A DNA stretch of 64,000 nucleotides from Bryobacteraceae bacterium (GTDB lineage Bacteria > Acidobacteriota > Terriglobia > Bryobacterales > Bryobacteraceae). How positions within the stretch are numbered: the first letter of the stretch is position 1; each line of letters begins with the position of its first letter. The notes under the pieces are model-generated. The model saw nothing but the letters and a program-made list of their open reading frames with translations, was not told the DNA's origin and searched no databases. A program made the translations under genes and the position numbers. The stretch lies in NCBI GenBank assembly GCA_026129905.1, contig JAHCHE010000015.1:62001-126000 (forward strand), written 5' to 3'. This document shows positions 18,484 through 27,171 of this stretch, piece by piece.

Positions 18484-18530
18484 GAGGTGGGGCGAACCTC
18501 CAGGTTTGCGAGCCGGTTTTCCAACCGGCT
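18484..18530. repeat. two-hairpin intergenic repeat, copy A
   Basis: Reads AGAGGTGGGGC, then a hairpin GCGAACC-TCCA-GGTTTGC (18492-18509), then a perfect 8-bp hairpin AGCCGGTT-TTCC-AACCGGCT (18511-18530). A related copy lies at 47968-48010. The stem of the first hairpin differs between copies at both sides of two base pairs, keeping the pairing. It lies between the start of the Tat oxidoreductase gene and the stop of the NTF2-like gene, both on the minus strand. Confidence 0.6.
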
Positions 18531-18652
18531 TCTCCGCTGCGGTCCACCGCAATGGCGCGCGCTTCGTCCGTCCGACGATTAGAAGTGGCAGTCTATAACC
18601 CGCGTCTCGCGGGCGTGAATGTATCTTATCCCGAGCACACGGGACGAGTTAA

Positions 18653-19096
18653 TCAAATCGGCACGTTGATGGTACCGAGTTGTGTCAGCACCGAAAGCCT
18701 ATCGTAGTAGACTGTCTCTGTCTTCAGACGGCTGTCGTCCGTAAAAGTGAAGATGGCGCAGAATGGCGCCTCAATGCTTGTCCCCGTGGGCTTAATTCCC
18801 ATCCACTCGCCTGTGTGAGTGCCGCCGAGCATGCCCTCAAGCACCACGGAGTCGTGAGCTACATGCCGCTGCTGTACATCCAGCCAGAAATCCGGGAATC
18901 CGCGAAAGAGGCCTGAATAGAACGCGCGAATGGCGTCATGACCATGCAGTTTTTCTTGTCCGACGTGATGCTGTTCGGGCTCTGAGCCGAAAGTGGCGAT
19001 AAGAGGATCGAGTTCGTGAGCACACTCGAAACGGATGTGATCGTCCACGACTCGTAGGCGAGCAGCCGCGATGGCAGGATCAAGTGTCAAATGCAT
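18653..19096 (-). CDS. SnoaL/NTF2-like protein
   Basis: A 147-residue protein of the NTF2/SnoaL fold. The segments LDPAIAAARLRVVDDHIRF, then KLHGHDAIRAFYSGLFRGFPDFWLDVQ and the later GTHTGEWMGIKPTGTSIEAPFCAIFTF are typical of SnoaL-like polyketide-cyclase or ester-cyclase relatives in soil bacteria. Most members are of unknown function. The ATG overlaps the last codons of the upstream TPR gene by ten bases, so the two proteins are probably made together. Confidence 0.8.
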   Translation of the reverse strand: MHLTLDPAIAAARLRVVDDHIRFECAHELDPLIATFGSEPEQHHVGQEKLHGHDAIRAFYSGLFRGFPDFWLDVQQRHVAHDSVVLEGMLGGTHTGEWMGIKPTGTSIEAPFCAIFTFTDDSRLKTETVYYDRLSVLTQLGTINVPI

Positions 19097-20709
19097 ACGG
19101 CGGGTTCTCCTTTTAGCGGTCGATGGGGCCCCGGCTGAGCCGCCAGATGGGGCAGCCGTTGCCGGCGCAGAATCTCGGGATATCGAAAATGAGAGCGCAG
19201 TCGAGCGTTGGGCGGAAAGACCTCGACGTACAGGGCGTGCGGATCGGCGACATCCACCGCGCGCTCCAGGTGTTGCATCCCGGCTTCAACGTCGCCTATG
19301 GCGGCGTACGCCCAAGCACGGTAGATCGCGCGTGCGGAAGCCGGATCCTGTAGCGAGTCAAGGCGGACGAAACTTTGACGCGCCGCTTCGACATCTCCTT
19401 TCGCGCCTTCCACAGAGCAGCGCAACGCAACAGTGAATGGGGCGTCGGGGGCCAAATACTCCGCCCGGTCCAGGGCAGCGGTTGCTGCCGCATGATTGCC
19501 GCAGGAAGACTCCGCGGCGGCTAAGGACCAGTAGGCTTCCAAAAAGCCTGGATGCAACTCTACAATGCGGCGCGCTTGCTCCGCGGCTTCGAGGTGATGG
19601 CCGCAACAGTTGCGGACCCATACTATCTCGTTTCCGATTTCGGGTGAGGCGGGATCGAGATCATAGGCCGCGAAGACCGCGTCCACGGCCTCGGCAAAGC
19701 GCAGCTGCGGCGCCAGTTCCCAATCGTAATGGAGCACCGCTTCGAGCGCGGCACGTGAGCAATACGCGTCCGCCGAGGCGGGATCGAGTTCCAGGGCCTT
19801 CTTTGCGTAGGCCAGCCCGCTTTCGAGCACGGGGCGCGCTCGGTCCGCGTGCCAATAGGCTAGCAGCACCTGAATATCCGCCATCCCGGCGTAGGCGGGT
19901 GCAAATCCAGGGTTACGCGCGATCACCTGCTCGAAGCAATTTCCTGCCTTGATTAAGTTATCCGGTGACCAACGATGAAACCAACCTCGACCCGCGAGGT
20001 AGAGCTGATAACTTTGTAGATCTAACACTACCCGCGGATTTCCGCCGGTACGCCGGAGGCCGATGCTTGACGCCACGAAACTTGTCAATGCATCCACCGC
20101 CGGTTGGACTAAATTGTCAAACGAAGCGACCGGAATCAGCCGGTCTCGCTGTGCCCGGCTGAGAGTGGCCTTTAAGTGGAATCCATCGAGACGGCATTCC
20201 AAAATGGAATTGGCCCCGAGTTGTTGCACGGCGTCTCTCGAATCCCGGGAGGTGAGCGAGGACAAGGAACCTAAGACCTTGAGATCGCGCAACGTGCCGA
20301 GTTGACGGATGACTTCAGCCGCGAGACCCTCAGCGGTGGGCGGATCCGTCGCCTCGACTCTTACGGCTATGCGCCACTCGAACTCCGCGTCTTCCCGGCG
20401 CCGGACAACAGGAAGATAGGCTCCGGCCGGCAGTTCAAGCTGCCAGGGATCCTGCGCGCCCTCGCTTTGGTAATACTCGCGTAGTCGTCTCCTCAGGCGA
20501 TGGGCTTCCACGCGTACAATGGGGTCTTTGCGGGGGTCATATGCCGGGTCCCGCTGAAAGAACTCCACACCGATTACAGTCTCCTTGGCTTGGCCTTCCG
20601 TGGCTTGGCGCTTCACTAGATAGCGTAAGAAATCCCGTAAGCGCGAGCTTGAGCCAAACGTATCGCTGCGGCATACGCGTTCAGCAATTCCTTCCAGTCG
20701 GAAGCCCAT
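19087..20709 (-). CDS. TPR protein with acidobacterial-type N-terminal domain
   Basis: A protein of 540 residues. Residues about 15-75 (LRDFLRYLVKRQATEGQAKE, then VEFFQRDPAYDPRKDPIVRVEAHRLRRRLREYY split at about 48-78) match a domain common at the start of acidobacterial and rhizobial TPR or cyclase-like proteins; its role is thought to be regulatory, but I know no proven function. A TolB-like segment follows (VRVEATDPPTAEGLAAEVIRQLG), and tetratricopeptide repeats fill about 215-520. No membrane segment is evident. The 3' end overlaps the NTF2-like gene. The ATG at 20709 gives a short leader (MGFRLEGIAERVCRS) before the domain. Confidence 0.78.
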   Translation of the reverse strand: MGFRLEGIAERVCRSDTFGSSSRLRDFLRYLVKRQATEGQAKETVIGVEFFQRDPAYDPRKDPIVRVEAHRLRRRLREYYQSEGAQDPWQLELPAGAYLPVVRRREDAEFEWRIAVRVEATDPPTAEGLAAEVIRQLGTLRDLKVLGSLSSLTSRDSRDAVQQLGANSILECRLDGFHLKATLSRAQRDRLIPVASFDNLVQPAVDALTSFVASSIGLRRTGGNPRVVLDLQSYQLYLAGRGWFHRWSPDNLIKAGNCFEQVIARNPGFAPAYAGMADIQVLLAYWHADRARPVLESGLAYAKKALELDPASADAYCSRAALEAVLHYDWELAPQLRFAEAVDAVFAAYDLDPASPEIGNEIVWVRNCCGHHLEAAEQARRIVELHPGFLEAYWSLAAAESSCGNHAAATAALDRAEYLAPDAPFTVALRCSVEGAKGDVEAARQSFVRLDSLQDPASARAIYRAWAYAAIGDVEAGMQHLERAVDVADPHALYVEVFPPNARLRSHFRYPEILRRQRLPHLAAQPGPHRPLKGEPAVCI

Positions 20710-20881
20710 GGGAGACCCAGTTAGGTCGAGTATATCAGAGTCGCCACAGATCCGCGGCTACGCTTAACCCCTTGTAACCCATGCCCGAACATGCCGACAT
20801 CGATTAATCGCTCATAATCCTATAAAATTCAGCCTATGGCCGTTCGGAGGGTATTCTGAACGCCATGCTTGGAGGGAACGG

Positions 20882-21742
20882 ATGTCTAATGTCGTGATTA
20901 CTGGCGCCAGCCGCGGAATCGGGATGGCTACGGCATTGGTCCTGGCGCGCGCAGGTCACTCGGTGATTGCCACGATGCGGGACCCTGCGGGGAGCCCGGA
21001 ACTGAGCCGTCTCAGCGCGACGGAATGCCTGCCCATACGGATTGAACGAATGGACGTCGACTCAGATGAGAGCGTAAAGGCCTGCTTTTCAAGGATCCAC
21101 GCTTCGAATACGGTAGACGTCCTGGTGAACAATGCAGGTGTGGAGCGTCTGGGATCAGTGGAAGAAACATCGCTGGATGATTTTCGTGCCTGCATGGAAA
21201 CCAACTATTTTGGCGCCATCCGATGCATTCAGGCTGTTGCTCACCCGATGCGCCAACGCGGCCAGGGACTGATTGTCAACGTTTCGTCGGTCGCCGGCCG
21301 CATCAGTCCTGCGCCGATGTCTCCGTACGTAGCCTCGAAGTTTGCTCTGGAAGCCTTGAGCGAAGCCTTAGCGCAAGAGATGAAGGCTTTCGGCGTCCGT
21401 ATCGCCATTGTCGAGCCGGGAATTACCGATACCCGAATGGCCCGGAACGTCGAGGCGATGCCGGAGTCGGCGATTTACCCGCAGGGGAAACGCATCGCGG
21501 CGATGTTCGCGGCGTCGCTGGCGGCCGGAGCGGCCACGCCGGACATGGTGGCGCAGAAAATCCAGGAAATTGTCGAAAGCGGCGCGTGGCAGTTACGGCA
21601 TTCGGCCACTCCTGACGCTGAGCCTTTCCTCGCATGGCGCGCGTCCATGAATGACGAGCAATGGACAGAATGGGGCGCCCTTGATGACGCTACATGGGTA
21701 TCCGTCGTCAAGCGCGATTTCGGCTTAAATGTGATGCTGTAA
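20882..21742 (+). CDS. short-chain dehydrogenase/reductase
   Basis: A classical SDR of 286 residues. The NAD(P)-binding glycines are in ITGASRGIGMATALVLARAG at the N-terminus, the NNAG motif in VDVLVNNAGVERLG, the catalytic Ser in IVNVSSVAGRISP and the YxxxK pair in YVASKFALEAL. The AVAHPMRQRGQGLIVNVSS layout is of the type seen in broad-specificity carbonyl reductases, so the substrate cannot be read. It is a single gene, divergent from the TPR gene across a 172-base AT-richer gap that should hold both promoters. A GGAGGGAACGG ribosome binding site precedes the ATG. Confidence 0.93.
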   Translation: MSNVVITGASRGIGMATALVLARAGHSVIATMRDPAGSPELSRLSATECLPIRIERMDVDSDESVKACFSRIHASNTVDVLVNNAGVERLGSVEETSLDDFRACMETNYFGAIRCIQAVAHPMRQRGQGLIVNVSSVAGRISPAPMSPYVASKFALEALSEALAQEMKAFGVRIAIVEPGITDTRMARNVEAMPESAIYPQGKRIAAMFAASLAAGAATPDMVAQKIQEIVESGAWQLRHSATPDAEPFLAWRASMNDEQWTEWGALDDATWVSVVKRDFGLNVML

Positions 21743-22231
21743 ACCGCCTTCTGCAACCAGGAGGAAACGGAAGGCCTGACAGCGGTAGTGCGCAAAGCTC
21801 GTGCGACGATGAATGCAGGGTTGCTCCTATCGGCTGTTTGTCGCACCTCTGACGTGCCCTCAGCGCATACAGCCCGGAACGCGTTCTGGTAAGGATCGGG
21901 GACCACTTTAGAGCGTAGCCCGCCAACCGGAAATTGAGCCTCCGCACTTCTGCGGCGATCCCCGACGCTTCAGGCCAGCCTGTTGAGATTTGGCTGACAT
22001 CGTGATCGCAAATATACCTCCCACACCTCGCGCCTCGCGGCGTCAATGTCCTCGCTTGAAGGCGCTTGAGCAGCGGCAGCAGATCGGCCCTCGCCGACCC
22101 TTCCCGGGCGATCTGCACGGCGTCGAGCGCGAACAGTCGCGCGTGCTTCTCCGCCATCGCCTTACGCGCCCATGTGGGAATCGAATCCCAGATCTGCTTC
22201 GGCTCCCGCAGGTGACTCTGCTCCCGAGAGG
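21743..22231. other. gene-free stretch with decayed sequence
   Basis: No intact gene is supported here. An open minus-strand frame runs through it, but only the part at 22056-22211 looks protein-like. Around 21900-21950 the plus strand reads GGACCACTTTAGAGCG and then CCAACCGGAAATTG, which resembles the ends seen beside some IS21-type elements; this is an impression only. At 22024-22049 there is a segment similar to one at 18597-18623 (see findings). Confidence 0.35.
22056..22211 (-). pseudogene. possible remnant of a 2-oxoacid:acceptor oxidoreductase gamma domain
   Basis: The minus-strand frame reads IWDSIPTWARKAMAEKHARL and then FALDAVQIAREGSARADLL. This style (tryptophan/proline-rich helix, then F-x-x-DA-x-x-IAR) resembles the gamma domain of NifJ-type pyruvate:ferredoxin oxidoreductases from memory. 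Both sides are without recognisable coding sequence, so if the match is right this is a short gene fragment. It could also be chance. Confidence 0.3.
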
Positions 22232-22308
22232 GACTTCTGGCTTCAGGCTTCAGGCTTCTGACTTCCTCGGCTTCCATGTCCCGCATGGACATCAAGTGCG
22301 AAGCGCTT
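22232..22308 (-). repeat. heptanucleotide-repeat plus double-hairpin element, copy 1
   Basis: Plus strand: five heptamers in register (GACTTCT, GGCTTCA, GGCTTCA, GGCTTCT, GACTTCC; 22232-22266), then a hairpin ATGTCCC-GCA-TGGACAT (22276-22292, one mismatch) and a second hairpin AAGTGC-GAA-GCGCTT (22294-22308, one mismatch). The element ends five bases from the stop codon of the minus-strand dehydratase gene, so in the mRNA it would be the first structure after the stop. A second copy with the same order lies at 56701-56761. Confidence 0.7.
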
Positions 22309-22313
22309 GCTTC

Positions 22314-23537
22314 CTACCAGTCCACCACGCTGCCGTCGTCGGCGTCGTAGCTCTCCGGATTCCGCCACTCGTGCCCCATCTTGTCCGCTAGCGCATTGTC
22401 GTCCAGTTCGACCCCCAAACCGGGGCCGGTCGGCAGCTCCAGGTAGCCTTCCCGCACCTTGAACGGCTGTTTGATATAGCCCTCGCCGAGCGAGACCTGC
22501 TCCTGAATCAGAAAGTTCGGGATCGACGCCGCCAGTTGAACCCCCGCCGCCAGGGAAATCGGCCCGAGTGGATTGTGCGGCGCGATCGATGCGTAATAGG
22601 CCTCCGCCATTCCCGCGATCAGGCGGCACTCCGTGATGCCTCCGGCGTGGCAGAGGTCCGGCTGCAGAATCGTCGCGGCGTGTTTCTCCAGAACTTCCCG
22701 GAAACCCCACTTCGTGAACACGCGCTCGCCGGTGGCGATGGGCAGATGCGTGCCCTTGGCGATCTCCGCCATCACATCGTGATTCTGCGCGTTGATGGGC
22801 TCCTCGATGAACATCGGCTGATAGGGCTCCAGCGCCTTGATCAGCAGCTTCGCCGTCGCCGGCATGATCGCGCCGTGGAAATCGACGCCGATATCGACGT
22901 CGTCCCCCACCAGTTTCCGGAACTCCGCGAACCGCTCGGCTGCGTACTGCACCTGCGCGGGCGTCTCGACGAACCGGGCCGGGCGGCGCTTCGCCGGACC
23001 CGTCTTGAACGCCGTGAATCCTTCCTTGAGCCTCTCTTTCACGCTTTCCGGCCCCCGGGCATGCGCGTAGACCCGGACGCGGCGTCGGGTAGGACCGCCC
23101 AATAGTTCGTACACCGGAACGCCCAGCGCTTTGCCTTTGATATCCCACAGCGCCTGGTCGATGCCGCTCAACACGCTGGTCAGGATCGGCCCGCCCCGGT
23201 AGAAGGCGTGACGGTAGATGGCCTGCCAGTGATGCGCCACCGGCCGCGGGTCTTTTCCAATAAGGTACGGCTCCAGCTCCTTGACCGCGGTTTGACACGT
23301 CAGCGCGCGTCCCTCGGTGATCGGTTCGCCCAGCCCGACGATGCCCGCGTCGGTGTGGACCTTCAGGAACAGCCACCGCGGCTTAACCAGGAAGGTCTCC
23401 AGCCGCGTGATCTTCAGGTTCTCTTTCGCCGAGATGGGCGGGTCCTTTACCTGGGGTTCCGCCTTCTGAAACGCCGCCAGCCCGAGCGTCGCAAAGGCGC
23501 TCCGGACGGCGGCCCTTCGAGTTGAGCCTGAGTGCAT
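22314..23537 (-). CDS. enolase-superfamily sugar-acid dehydratase (galactonate dehydratase-like)
   Basis: A mandelate racemase/muconate lactonizing enzyme relative of 407 residues. KITRLETFLVKPRWLFLKVH and GLGEPITEGRALTCQTAVKE form the N-terminal cap; the barrel carries DIGVDFHGAIMPA (first metal Asp), MFIEEPINAQN (Glu), IATGERVFTKWGFREVLE (Glu) and QPDLCHAGGITECR. The HHWQAIYRHAFYRGGPIL motif resembles D-galactonate dehydratases, but other sugar acids are possible. I chose the ATG at 23537 because GGAGGTG lies just upstream; the frame is open to 23588. The first about 20 residues with two arginines look like a signal sequence, unusual for this family, so export is possible. Confidence 0.85.
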   Translation of the reverse strand: MHSGSTRRAAVRSAFATLGLAAFQKAEPQVKDPPISAKENLKITRLETFLVKPRWLFLKVHTDAGIVGLGEPITEGRALTCQTAVKELEPYLIGKDPRPVAHHWQAIYRHAFYRGGPILTSVLSGIDQALWDIKGKALGVPVYELLGGPTRRRVRVYAHARGPESVKERLKEGFTAFKTGPAKRRPARFVETPAQVQYAAERFAEFRKLVGDDVDIGVDFHGAIMPATAKLLIKALEPYQPMFIEEPINAQNHDVMAEIAKGTHLPIATGERVFTKWGFREVLEKHAATILQPDLCHAGGITECRLIAGMAEAYYASIAPHNPLGPISLAAGVQLAASIPNFLIQEQVSLGEGYIKQPFKVREGYLELPTGPGLGVELDDNALADKMGHEWRNPESYDADDGSVVDW

Positions 23538-23646
23538 AAAACACCTCCGGAAGGCCCTACTGTATCGCGAGGCCGCTGCCGGCGGCAAGCGGCCGGGCGG
23601 CTGTTCAGAAGGGCCCGCCTCAGCTTGCTTGTTCGGGAAGCCGATC

Positions 23647-26600
23647 CTAAAAGTACAGCCGCAGCCCGAACTGCATGCCTCGCGGCGCCACCGATGTCGA
23701 CGTCACCCTCCCGTTCGAGCCGCTGCCCACTCGCGCCGTCGGAGGATTGAAGTCCGGGTGGTTGAAGGTGTTGAACAGGTCCCACCGGAACACCGTCCTC
23801 ACGCGTTCCGTGATGTTGAAGGTCTTGAAAATGGACGAATCCAACTGCGCCATGCCATCGGCGAACAGCGGGTTGGTTCCCGCGTTCCCGTAAGTCGCCC
23901 AGTCGGGGTGCCGAACAAAGGCCGCCGTGTCATACCAGTGGGCCAGCGTCCTCTGATCCACCGGCAGGTTGCCATCGCCAATCCGGTCCGGCCGGTTCGT
24001 TTGCCCGTTGTTCAAGCTGGTGTTTCCGGCAACGCCGAACCGCGTGCCGCTGCGCAGAAACACGAAGCCCGAGTACTCCCAACCTCCGACGATCGCGTCC
24101 AGCACGGGATGCATGGAGCCGCCGAACATCCGTCCCCGCCCGACCGGAACCTCGGCGTTTAGCTGACCGTTGAAGATATGCGCGATGTCCTGTTCCGACG
24201 GTCCCCGGTACTGATCGTAATCGAATTGCTTCAGGTTGCGCGCGTTGTCGAACGTCCGGCCGTGCGCATAGCTCGCCAGGAAATTGAGATAGCGCCCCAC
24301 GCGTCCTCGCGCCTGCGCCGTCACTGCGTCATACCAGGTGTCTGTCTTCGAGTAGCTGATGGGCACGTCGGTCAGCTCGGGAAAGGTCGTGTGCAGCGGG
24401 CGGTTCGCATCGATGCTCTGGCCCGGAGGCCCCGGAGGCGCCATGTTGATGTTCTGAACCCGCAGATTGTTGCCGCCCTTGACACGCAGGTAACCCACAT
24501 CGAAGATCAGGTCCTTGACGATTTCCCGCTGCACGTTCACCGACAATTGATCGACTACCTGGTTCCTCCAGTCCTTAGCGACACCGCGAATTACCGCGCC
24601 CTCCTGAAAAATCAGGTTGCCCTGCGCGTCATAATCGGCGCTGCCGATCGGGATGCCGTCTCGCGCCATGATGATCCCCGGAACCAGGCTGTCCGACACG
24701 AACGCCGTCTGCGCGTAATACGGATAGGTCAGCCCCAGAATGCTCAATGGCCCTTGCCAGTACGCCTGCCAGAACGAGCGCCCGTATCCGCCTCGAACGC
24801 TGGTCTTGCCGCGGTCCGGCGACCAGGCCAGTCCCACCCGCGGGCTCCACCCGTTGCGGTCCGGATCGATCCCCGGGCTCCGGTCGCCGTCCCGGGCCAG
24901 CAGCAAGGCCTGCCCGTTGAAGTTCGCCTGGCGGTTGAACCGCTCCACCGGCAGCGTGTACATTTCGTACCGCAGACCCATATTGAGCGTCAGGCTGGGC
25001 AGGAGTTTCCAGTCGTCCTGTACGAAAAAGGCGTTCTGCCAATAGGTCTGGTAGGGAGCGCCGGCGACAAAACGCGCTCTGGCCGACCAGGTCGGCGTCC
25101 CCAACAGAACGGAAGGGTAGCCGTAAGGCCGCGCCTCGCCGTCGAATGACGTGATCGACGCGTTGAAATTCATCGTCCCTCGAGGGCTGGTTCCGCCCAA
25201 GGTGTCGGCCGATGTGTTCCTGACATGCATGGCCGTGCCGCCGAATTTCACGTTGTGCCGGTTCTTCACCAGCGTGAAGGCATCGTTCACTTGCAGCACG
25301 GTACCTCGGATATAAGCCACCCAGTCGGGATCGCCGACGGTATGCAGCGCATCGACGTTCATTTCCACCAGCCCCCGCGTCGCCGGATCGCCCAGGTTGC
25401 CGTTCTTCAGACCCAACTGGTTGTTGTAGTCCTGGTCCATGCTGTTGGTGTCGGTGGTGATGCGCGGCGCCAGGTTGGCGCCCAGCCGCAGTTCATTCAT
25501 CATCGTGCTGTTGAAGCTGAAGAAGTGCGTCACCTGCATGTTCTGGTTGATGGTCGATGAGTTCGCCTCGCCCGCCTGCCAGAACTGGTTCACGTCGCTC
25601 GAATTGTCGTTGTAGGCCCGCAGAATCGAGTAGCGGAAGAAGCCCCTCGACCGGTCGGAATGGTTGTAGTCGATCCGACCGTCGGCCGAATGCGCCGTCT
25701 GCCCTTGCTTCAACAGCGCATAGAGATTGTCGTCCACGCCGGGCCGGTTGGCCACGCCCCAGATATTCATATCGTTCATCTTGACGCCGACCGCGTCCCA
25801 GCGGCTCTTCGGAATGATGTTTCCGGCAAACGGAGTCGCGCTCACCACCTGGCCTTCTTTAAAGACGCGCGAAAACGGATCGTACAACTGCCCGTTCGCG
25901 TTCCCTCCCGCGTCCGCGCCGGCATCGTATAACTCGGAGAAATCGCCTTGTATCATCTTGGGCGTCGGAGCCGTGATGAAGCTGGCGCCGGACGTGCGGA
26001 AATACGTGCCCTGGTAGTTGCCGAAGAAGAATAGCTTGTTCTTCTTGATCGGGCCGCCGAAAGCTCCACCGAACTGGTTCCTGCGGAACGGCGTCTTCGA
26101 TTCGGCAAAGAACCCTTTGGCGTCCGTCGCCTGGTTGCGCAGGTATTCGAACATGGCGCCGTGGTATTCGTTCGATCCCGACTTCGTAATGACGTTCACC
26201 ACCGCGCTGCCGGAGAATCCGAACTCCGCGTTGTACTTGCCCGTATAGATCTGGACTTCCTCGATGCCTTCGATCGAAGGCAGCACCGAAACCGTTGCAT
26301 TCTGCGGCTCGCGATTGAAGGTTCCTTCGACAAAGACGCTGTTCGCGTTCGCGTTCACGCCGCCCAGCGACGCGAGCTGCGCGCGCGTGTTGCCCAGCGC
26401 CGTCGGGTTCTCTCCGCCCAGGTTCCCGTAGCCGCCGCTTCCCCGCCCGTTGTTGGCGCCGGGCATGAGATTCATCTGGTAGAGCGGGTTCCGATCGATG
26501 TTTGGAAGCCGATCGAGTTCCTGGTTGCCGAACGACTGCGACAGCTCCGAGGTTTCCGTCGCCACCGCCAACGCGTTCGCGATCACTTCCACCTGTTGTT

Positions 26601-26949
26601 TTGTTTCGCCGACCCGCAGATTAACGTCGATACGGCTGATGCCGCCCGCCGAAACCTGCAGACCGGTGTGGACGCTCTTCTGGAATCCCTCCTTCTCCCC
26701 CTCCAGCCGGTACGTGCCCGGAATCAGAAAGTTGATCAGGTAATCCCCCGTCTCCTGGCTCGCGACGGTGGTAACGATGCCCGTCTGTTCATTGGTCGCG
26801 CGCATCGTGACGCCCGGCACGCTGGCGCCCGCGGGATCGTACACAAAACCCGAGATTCGCCCCGTGTTGACCTGCCCTGTCACGGATGAAACGGCAACGA
26901 TGAGCAGCGCCGGAAGCGCGAATCGACGGCTCTTGAAGGTGAGAAGCAT
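23647..26949 (-). CDS. TonB-dependent receptor with N-terminal carboxypeptidase-like domain (Oar-like)
   Basis: A large outer-membrane protein of 1100 residues. After a signal peptide (RRFALPALLIVAVSSVTGQV) comes a carboxypeptidase regulatory-like beta domain (about 25-105, GRISGFVYDPAGASVPGVTM), a plug (about 120-245, FVEGTFNREPQNATVSVLPS and IYTGKYNAEFGFSGSAVVNV) and a long barrel ending in aromatic LRLYF, the outer-membrane insertion signal. This is the SusC/Oar-like group that is strongly expanded in Acidobacteriota. The ATG at 26949 has GGAGGGG upstream; the open frame reaches 26988. Its ligand may be a glycan taken up for the neighbouring sugar-acid enzymes, which is inference from position. 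Confidence 0.93.
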   Translation of the reverse strand: MLLTFKSRRFALPALLIVAVSSVTGQVNTGRISGFVYDPAGASVPGVTMRATNEQTGIVTTVASQETGDYLINFLIPGTYRLEGEKEGFQKSVHTGLQVSAGGISRIDVNLRVGETKQQVEVIANALAVATETSELSQSFGNQELDRLPNIDRNPLYQMNLMPGANNGRGSGGYGNLGGENPTALGNTRAQLASLGGVNANANSVFVEGTFNREPQNATVSVLPSIEGIEEVQIYTGKYNAEFGFSGSAVVNVITKSGSNEYHGAMFEYLRNQATDAKGFFAESKTPFRRNQFGGAFGGPIKKNKLFFFGNYQGTYFRTSGASFITAPTPKMIQGDFSELYDAGADAGGNANGQLYDPFSRVFKEGQVVSATPFAGNIIPKSRWDAVGVKMNDMNIWGVANRPGVDDNLYALLKQGQTAHSADGRIDYNHSDRSRGFFRYSILRAYNDNSSDVNQFWQAGEANSSTINQNMQVTHFFSFNSTMMNELRLGANLAPRITTDTNSMDQDYNNQLGLKNGNLGDPATRGLVEMNVDALHTVGDPDWVAYIRGTVLQVNDAFTLVKNRHNVKFGGTAMHVRNTSADTLGGTSPRGTMNFNASITSFDGEARPYGYPSVLLGTPTWSARARFVAGAPYQTYWQNAFFVQDDWKLLPSLTLNMGLRYEMYTLPVERFNRQANFNGQALLLARDGDRSPGIDPDRNGWSPRVGLAWSPDRGKTSVRGGYGRSFWQAYWQGPLSILGLTYPYYAQTAFVSDSLVPGIIMARDGIPIGSADYDAQGNLIFQEGAVIRGVAKDWRNQVVDQLSVNVQREIVKDLIFDVGYLRVKGGNNLRVQNINMAPPGPPGQSIDANRPLHTTFPELTDVPISYSKTDTWYDAVTAQARGRVGRYLNFLASYAHGRTFDNARNLKQFDYDQYRGPSEQDIAHIFNGQLNAEVPVGRGRMFGGSMHPVLDAIVGGWEYSGFVFLRSGTRFGVAGNTSLNNGQTNRPDRIGDGNLPVDQRTLAHWYDTAAFVRHPDWATYGNAGTNPLFADGMAQLDSSIFKTFNITERVRTVFRWDLFNTFNHPDFNPPTARVGSGSNGRVTSTSVAPRGMQFGLRLYF

Positions 26950-27171
26950 ATGTGGCCCCTCCAGGACCTCTGGTCGATTATGGGTCAAGGCCGCAGGGCT
27001 GTCAAGTATGATGTTTCAAAAAAATCGCGTCCGGCATGCCCGGGGCTCAAGCGCAGCGGCATCGCCGAACTCTCTCTTTGCCTCCATTCCGGCGCGTGGA
27101 ATCGCTCGGCTACGCCCGATCCTCGCTCAGTCCGCCTTGACCGGAAGCGTCAAAGCTACATATGATCTTTA

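Noticed and set aside
21708-22295. 195-codon minus-strand frame
   Set aside because: Only a part in the middle looks like protein; the start contains the heptamer repeat and the rest is decayed, so it is not a gene as it stands.
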